DNA from: Ruegeria_C sp040830705
GTDB lineage: Bacteria > Pseudomonadota > Alphaproteobacteria > Rhodobacterales > Rhodobacteraceae
Reading direction: 5' to 3'
Length of the DNA stretch: 64,000 bases
Assembly (NCBI GenBank): GCA_040830705.1
Contig: JBFOME010000002.1
Span: forward strand, 1-64,000
The notes beneath the pieces are model-generated. The model searched no databases, was not told where the DNA came from, and saw nothing but the letters and a program-made list of their open reading frames with translations. Within the stretch, counting starts at the first letter, position 1. Every line of letters starts with the position of its first letter. The translations under genes were made by a program, and so were the position numbers. Shown piece after piece: positions 60,001 to 64,000 of the stretch.

Positions 60001-61560
60001 ATGAACCAGAGCGCCACACGCAGAAAAAGAGGTGGAGGGCGCGCCGGAGCCGCCGCACGGCGAGGCTCGGCGGTCATCGAGCAGATGCCCTGGCGTATCC
60101 CTGTCAATATCGACCGACCTGTCGAACCTTTGCCGCCCGAAGGCGTGCAGGCCATTCATGACGGCGCGATGCGCATCCTCGAAGAGATCGGGGTAGCGTT
60201 CCTCAACGAAGAGGCGTTAGGCATACTGCGCGAGGCGGGCTGTTCGGTCGACGGCCAGGTCGTGCGCATGGGCCGCGATTTCGTCATGGAGATGATCGGC
60301 AAAGCTCCCAGCCAGTTCACGCTTAACCCGCGCAACCCCGATCGCACGCTGACGGTCGGGGGCAATAACATCCTGTTCGGCAATGTCTCTTCCCCGCCGA
60401 ACTACTGGGATATGGAGATCGGCCGGAAGGTTGCGGGGAACCGCGAGCAATGCCGCAACCTGCTGAAGCTGACACAGTATTTCAACTGCATCCACTTCGC
60501 TGGGGGCTATCCGGTTGAACCGGTCGATATCCACGCCTCGGTCCGGCATCTGGACGTGCTCTATGACAAGCTGACGATCAGCGACAAGGTGATGCACGCC
60601 TATTCGCTGGGCAAGGAGCGGGTCGAAGACGTTATGGAGATGGTGCGCATCGCCGGTGGGCTGAGCGATGAAGAGTTCGAATCCGCGCCGCGCATGTATA
60701 CCAATATCAATTCAACATCGCCGCTGAAACACGACCATCCGATGATCGATGGCTGTCTGCGATTGGCGCGGCGGGGGCAGGCGATCGTGGTGACCCCCTT
60801 CACTTTGGCCGGGGCAATGGCACCGGTCACAATGGCGGGCGCGGTGGCGCAATCGCTGGCCGAGGCGCTTTGTGCGATCGCTCTGTTCCAATATGTCCGG
60901 CCGGGAATTCCCTGTGTTATCGGGACCTTCACGTCCAATGTTGATATGAAATCGGGCGCGCCTGCCTTTGGCACGCCGGAATACATGCGCTCGACCCAAA
61001 TGACCGGGCAGATGGCGCGGTTCTACGGATTGCCGATGCGATCCTCAGGTGTTTGTGCGGCCAATGTGCCCGATGGGCAGGCGATGTGGGAGACGTCCAA
61101 TTCGCTCTGGGCGGCGGTGCAGTCGGGCACCAACATGGTCTACCATGCCGCCGGATGGCTTGAGGGCGGGCTGATCGCCAGCCCCGAAAAGTTCATCATG
61201 GACTGCGAGATTTTGCAGCATATTCAGCGCTATATGGAGCCTTCTGTAACCGCAACGACACCTCAGGACATAGCGCTAGAGGCAATCGGCGAGGTTGGCA
61301 ATGACGGCCATTTCTTTGGCATTCAGCATACGCAGGATCGCTACTCCACGGCTTTCTATCAGCCCTATCTGAGCGACTGGCGCAACTTCGAAGCCTGGGA
61401 AGAGGCTGGTGCGGTCTGGACCGCAGAGCGGGCGCATTACATGTTCAAAGAAATCATCGGCGCGTTCGAAGCTCCGCCGATGGATGTGGCGATCAAGGAT
61501 GAACTGGCCGATTTCGTGGCGCGCAGAAAGGCCGAAGGCGGCGCGCCTACTGATTTCTGA
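60001..61560 (+). CDS. MttB-family (trimethylamine methyltransferase-like) protein, non-pyrrolysine
   Basis: 519 residues. TIM-barrel methyltransferase superfamily COG5598: the N-terminal basic tail (TRRKRGGGRAGAAARRGSAV) is followed by IHDGAMRILEEIGVAFLNEE, NYWDMEIGRKVAGNREQCRN and CVIGTFTSNVDMKSGAPAF. True MttB needs an in-frame amber codon for pyrrolysine, which is absent here, so the substrate is not trimethylamine; non-Pyl members demethylate glycine betaine and other quaternary amines via a corrinoid protein. No corrinoid partner gene is nearby. Substrate open. Confidence 0.87.
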   Translation: MNQSATRRKRGGGRAGAAARRGSAVIEQMPWRIPVNIDRPVEPLPPEGVQAIHDGAMRILEEIGVAFLNEEALGILREAGCSVDGQVVRMGRDFVMEMIGKAPSQFTLNPRNPDRTLTVGGNNILFGNVSSPPNYWDMEIGRKVAGNREQCRNLLKLTQYFNCIHFAGGYPVEPVDIHASVRHLDVLYDKLTISDKVMHAYSLGKERVEDVMEMVRIAGGLSDEEFESAPRMYTNINSTSPLKHDHPMIDGCLRLARRGQAIVVTPFTLAGAMAPVTMAGAVAQSLAEALCAIALFQYVRPGIPCVIGTFTSNVDMKSGAPAFGTPEYMRSTQMTGQMARFYGLPMRSSGVCAANVPDGQAMWETSNSLWAAVQSGTNMVYHAAGWLEGGLIASPEKFIMDCEILQHIQRYMEPSVTATTPQDIALEAIGEVGNDGHFFGIQHTQDRYSTAFYQPYLSDWRNFEAWEEAGAVWTAERAHYMFKEIIGAFEAPPMDVAIKDELADFVARRKAEGGAPTDF

Positions 61561-61650
61561 CCCGGATTTTTGGCGGTTCACTTGGTCGTGTTGGCATTTT
61601 CTTAATCCTTTCGGCGCGACACTGCGTCTGCCGTAGATTAGGGTGAAGTC

Positions 61651-62238
61651 ATGCATGGGCTAATAAACAGGGCGATCCAATCTTTCGTGTGCCACAATTA
61701 TGGTCGTGATTGCTGGCTGCGCGTGACCGAAGCCGCTGAGCTTGGGTTCGTCGAGTTCGAACCGATGTTGGTCTATGAGGATGACAGTACCGACAGGGTG
61801 TTGGTCGAAATCGTGCGCGACCTTGGCCGTAACCGGCGCGACCTGCTGGAAGATCTTGGAACCTATCTGGTCTCGAACCCAAATACCGAGTCTCTGCGGC
61901 GCCTGCTGCGGTTCGGGGGCGTAACCTATGTCGAATTCCTGCATTCGCTGGATGATCTGCCTGACCGGGCGCGCATGGCAGTGTCCGATCTGGTGCTTCC
62001 CGCGCTGGAACTAAGGGAATATGCCCTGGGTCATTACACGCTGACTTGCCAGCCGGGCCTGCCGGGCTACGCCGATGTTTTGACCGGTGTTTTGCGCGCG
62101 ATGGCGGATGATTACGGTGCCTTGGCGATTCTCGATCATAAGGGGGCAACCGGGAACGCCGAGATTATCGAGATCACGTTGATCGAAAGCTCGTTTGCCG
62201 AGGGGCGCAGTTTCGAGTTGGGGGCGCGCGCGGGATGA
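61651..62238 (+). CDS. H-NOX (heme NO-binding)-like protein lacking the proximal histidine
   Basis: 195 residues. It starts MHGLINRAIQSFVCHNYGRD, matching the N-terminal helix of H-NOX (sGC beta1 MYGFVNHALELLV type). FLHSLDDLPDRARMAVSDLV aligns with FLQNLDALHDHLATIYPGM of sGC, putting P104 at the position of the heme-ligand His105. The YxSxR motif is reduced to Y129-TLTC. A heme-free or differently ligated sensor is inferred. It overlaps the HNOBA-GGDEF gene by 4 bp. Confidence 0.8.
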   Translation: MHGLINRAIQSFVCHNYGRDCWLRVTEAAELGFVEFEPMLVYEDDSTDRVLVEIVRDLGRNRRDLLEDLGTYLVSNPNTESLRRLLRFGGVTYVEFLHSLDDLPDRARMAVSDLVLPALELREYALGHYTLTCQPGLPGYADVLTGVLRAMADDYGALAILDHKGATGNAEIIEITLIESSFAEGRSFELGARAG

Positions 62239-63254
62239 CCGAGGACGAACTTGCGGAACTGCTGGGGCGGCTTTGCCCGATGCATCTGATGCTGAACGCC
62301 ACCGGGCATGTGATCGAGGCAGGTGCAACCATGCGCAAGCTGTGCCCGGTTCACGACTTGTTGGGCGCACGGTTTCTGGATCTGTTCGAGGTCTTGCGCC
62401 CGCGCCATGTCATGTCGATGGAGGATCTGGTGGCGGTACCTGAGGGGCGGCTGCACCTGCGGTTCCGCGGCGGTCCACAGACGACACTGAAGGGCAGTCT
62501 TGCGCCACTGGGTGATCGGGCAGTGGTGAATTTGTCCTTTGGCATCTCGCTCTTGGATGCAGTGCGAGATTACGGACTCAGCGCCGCCGATTTCGCGCAT
62601 ACCGATCTGGCGATCGAACTGCTCTACCTGGTTGAGGCGAAATCAGCCGCGATGGAGGCGTCGCGCAATCTCAACGCGCGGCTTCAAGGGGCGAAGATTG
62701 CGGCGGAAGAGCAGGCGTTCACTGACACGCTCACCGGGTTAAAGAACCGCCGCGCACTGGACCTGATCCTGCACCGCTATCTGGGGGCGAGGGTACCGTT
62801 TGCGCTGATGCATGTGGATCTGGACTATTTCAAGTCCGTGAATGACACGCTGGGCCATGCCGCTGGCGATCACGTGCTGCAGGAGGTGGCGCGCGTCATG
62901 GTGGATGTGACGCGCAGCGACGATACGGTGGCGCGCGTCGGCGGCGATGAGTTCGTGATCGTCTTTCCCAAGCTGCGCGACCGGAAACAGCTGGACACGA
63001 TCGCGAAACGGCTGATTGAGCGTCTGGAAATTCCCATCACCTATAATGGCGACGATTGCCGTATCTCTGGCAGTATGGGGACCGTGCTGTCCGATCAACT
63101 TTCAGATGTCGAAGCGGGCGATCTGCTGCATGCGGCCGACCTTGCGCTTTATGCGGCCAAACATGGCGGGCGTGCCGGGCACCGTTTCTTTGATCCGTCT
63201 ATGACAGCACCGCGCGCGACCGGAGCACCGGAGGCCAGCGGTCGCATCAACTGA
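62235..63254 (+). CDS. Diguanylate cyclase with N-terminal HNOBA-like domain
   Basis: 339 residues. Residues ~8-130 resemble the H-NOX-associated (HNOBA) domain of soluble guanylate cyclase (HLMLNATGHVIEAGATMRKL, FLDLFEVLRPRHVMSMEDL, SLLDAVRDYGLSAADFAHTD). A helix, ELLYLVEAKSAAMEASRNLN, forms a coiled-coil linker. The GGDEF domain has DYFKSVNDTLGHAAGDHVLQ and GGDEF at 236-240, with I-site R227-x-x-D230. It should make c-di-GMP under control of the H-NOX-like partner that overlaps it. Confidence 0.87.
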   Translation: MTEDELAELLGRLCPMHLMLNATGHVIEAGATMRKLCPVHDLLGARFLDLFEVLRPRHVMSMEDLVAVPEGRLHLRFRGGPQTTLKGSLAPLGDRAVVNLSFGISLLDAVRDYGLSAADFAHTDLAIELLYLVEAKSAAMEASRNLNARLQGAKIAAEEQAFTDTLTGLKNRRALDLILHRYLGARVPFALMHVDLDYFKSVNDTLGHAAGDHVLQEVARVMVDVTRSDDTVARVGGDEFVIVFPKLRDRKQLDTIAKRLIERLEIPITYNGDDCRISGSMGTVLSDQLSDVEAGDLLHAADLALYAAKHGGRAGHRFFDPSMTAPRATGAPEASGRIN

Positions 63255-63266
63255 CCGTGCGTTAAA

Positions 63267-63284
63267 CCGCCGTCAGACCGGCGG
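63267..63284 (+). terminator. Weak hairpin after the GGDEF gene
   Basis: CCGCCG (63267-63272) pairs with CGGCGG (63279-63284) around a 6-nt loop, 12 bp after the GGDEF stop. Only AATCTT follows, so termination is not assured. The remaining bases up to 63410 hold no supported gene. Confidence 0.3.
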
Positions 63285-63410
63285 AATCTTACGAACCCGA
63301 ACGCCCATGCAAAGACGGGGGCTTGCGGCCCGCAAAGCCCGCGTCCTACACTCGCCGAAAGTGGATAGGAGGCGCGCCGGATCTCTCCAAGGACGGTCGC
63401 CCGGGTGATT

Positions 63411-64000
63411 ATGCGGTTTCTTGTTGCGGCTTTCGCATTTGTGCTTGTCGCCCTGATCGGTGCCTCTGCCAGTTTGCTTCTGCAATCCTGTGGTGTGCGC
63501 CTGCCTTTCACCGGCCATGTCATCTCGTTTTGCGAGGATCCAGAGGCCGAGCGTCTGCGCGCCGATCTGGCCGAGAGCGATGTCATCACCAGCGACCTGA
63601 TCGCGCGGGTGAACCGGTTGGAGAGTGAGTTGGCGCTTTATCATTGCAAAGCCGATCCGCCCCCGCCGCCACCTCCACCTCCGCCGCCCCCACCGCCGCC
63701 GCCGCCGGAGCCCGAAACGCCCAGTGGTCTGGACCCGGATGCGTTCGACGATGACGATATCTCGGTGATGGAAGGGTGTTGGGAGCTGTCCTCGGACTAT
63801 GCCGTGCGCGAAATTAATACTGGCAAGATCGAACGGTTCCGCTACTGGCGCATTTGTTTCGACCGTAACGGCAATGGCACGCAGGTGATGCGTTCGACTG
63901 GCGGCATTCGCTGCGAGGGGCGCCTGTCAGGACGGTTGCCAGGCAATGGCCGCCTGACCATGCGCGAACCGGGCAACCTGCAATGCGACAATGGTTCGTC
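63411..64000 (+). CDS. Membrane-anchored protein with 16-proline run, possible SrfA-like (partial)
   Basis: Open frame from ATG 63411 (or GTG 63405) to the window end, 196 residues visible, no stop. An N-terminal transmembrane segment (FLVAAFAFVLVALIGASASL) leads to a coiled-coil-like stretch (EAERLRADLAESDVITSDLI), then 16 prolines encoded by mixed CCN codons, then a Cys-containing domain (VMEGCWELSSDYAVREINTG, YWRICFDRNGNGTQVMRSTG). The last domain resembles that of SrfA proteins that precede SrfB/SrfC genes, but this is from memory and not certain. Confidence 0.7.
   Translation, partial: MRFLVAAFAFVLVALIGASASLLLQSCGVRLPFTGHVISFCEDPEAERLRADLAESDVITSDLIARVNRLESELALYHCKADPPPPPPPPPPPPPPPPPEPETPSGLDPDAFDDDDISVMEGCWELSSDYAVREINTGKIERFRYWRICFDRNGNGTQVMRSTGGIRCEGRLSGRLPGNGRLTMREPGNLQCDNGS

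Noticed and set aside
60001..61560. Pyrrolysine-dependent trimethylamine methyltransferase
   Set aside because: No in-frame TAG occurs; the frame is continuous for 519 codons.
1..64000. tRNA, rRNA, CRISPR arrays, insertion sequences, phage genes
   Set aside because: I looked for clover-leaf ends, evenly spaced repeats, and transposase or integrase frames and saw none.

Overview
This 64 kb window is GC-rich chromosomal DNA of an alphaproteobacterium, almost certainly Rhodobacterales (Roseobacter/Rhodobacter group). The indicators are a complete 14-gene nuo operon interrupted by many small accessory genes, the order nuoN-birA-coaX-rnj, a leucine/isovalerate catabolic cluster, families common in this order (DUF3422, DUF5333, DUF5337, DUF3572, DUF983), and a G-rich double-hairpin intergenic repeat of a type I associate with this group. 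I found no tRNA, rRNA, insertion sequence, prophage or CRISPR array. Product names come from reading the sequence, not from database searches.

Layout. 1-211: end of pntB with a strong terminator. 212-6803: DUF3422 protein, MFS transporter, then an ArgE-like deacetylase, an FAD oxidoreductase and an M20 amidohydrolase. 6831-9156 (minus): waaA and moaA. 9250-12885: small lipoprotein, a LysR regulator with a divergent small gene and a palindromic operator, a double SnoaL-like protein and an AlkD-like DNA repair protein. 12894-18673: FMN-binding protein, glmS and glmU (minus), then gph and a DegT-type aminotransferase (plus).

18674-30150 is the leucine catabolic region: ivd, an acyl-CoA synthetase, mccB, mccA, an HMG-CoA lyase and an enoyl-CoA hydratase of methylglutaconyl-CoA hydratase type. 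Together they would carry isovaleryl-CoA to acetoacetate and acetyl-CoA. Passengers sit between them: two LprI/DUF1311 proteins, an ASCH protein, a macrodomain protein and an antisense ompW with an FNR-like box. The ivd promoter is flanked by two identical-architecture palindromes.

30392-50715 is the respiratory complex I operon, nuoA-N, with about 15 extra genes in the gaps (monooxygenase-like, NTF2-like, MAPEG, DUF3291, two DUF5333, lipoproteins, carboxymuconolactone decarboxylase-like, a 57-aa membrane protein). It ends at a terminator touching the birA start codon. birA, coaX and rnj follow; BirA would biotinylate MccA.

54035-61560: a NUDIX hydrolase and a DUF983 protein (minus), an EF-hand protein with an ECF sigma factor, a probable anti-sigma factor and a CnrX-like periplasmic protein, a PleD-like diguanylate cyclase (minus) whose first receiver has lost its phosphorylation residues, a DUF3572 protein, a HAD phosphatase and an MttB-family methyltransferase. 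61651-63254 is the most striking piece: an H-NOX-like protein lacking the proximal heme histidine, translationally coupled to an HNOBA-GGDEF protein, resembling soluble guanylate cyclase split in two with a c-di-GMP output. The window ends inside a gene encoding an anchored protein with a 16-proline run.
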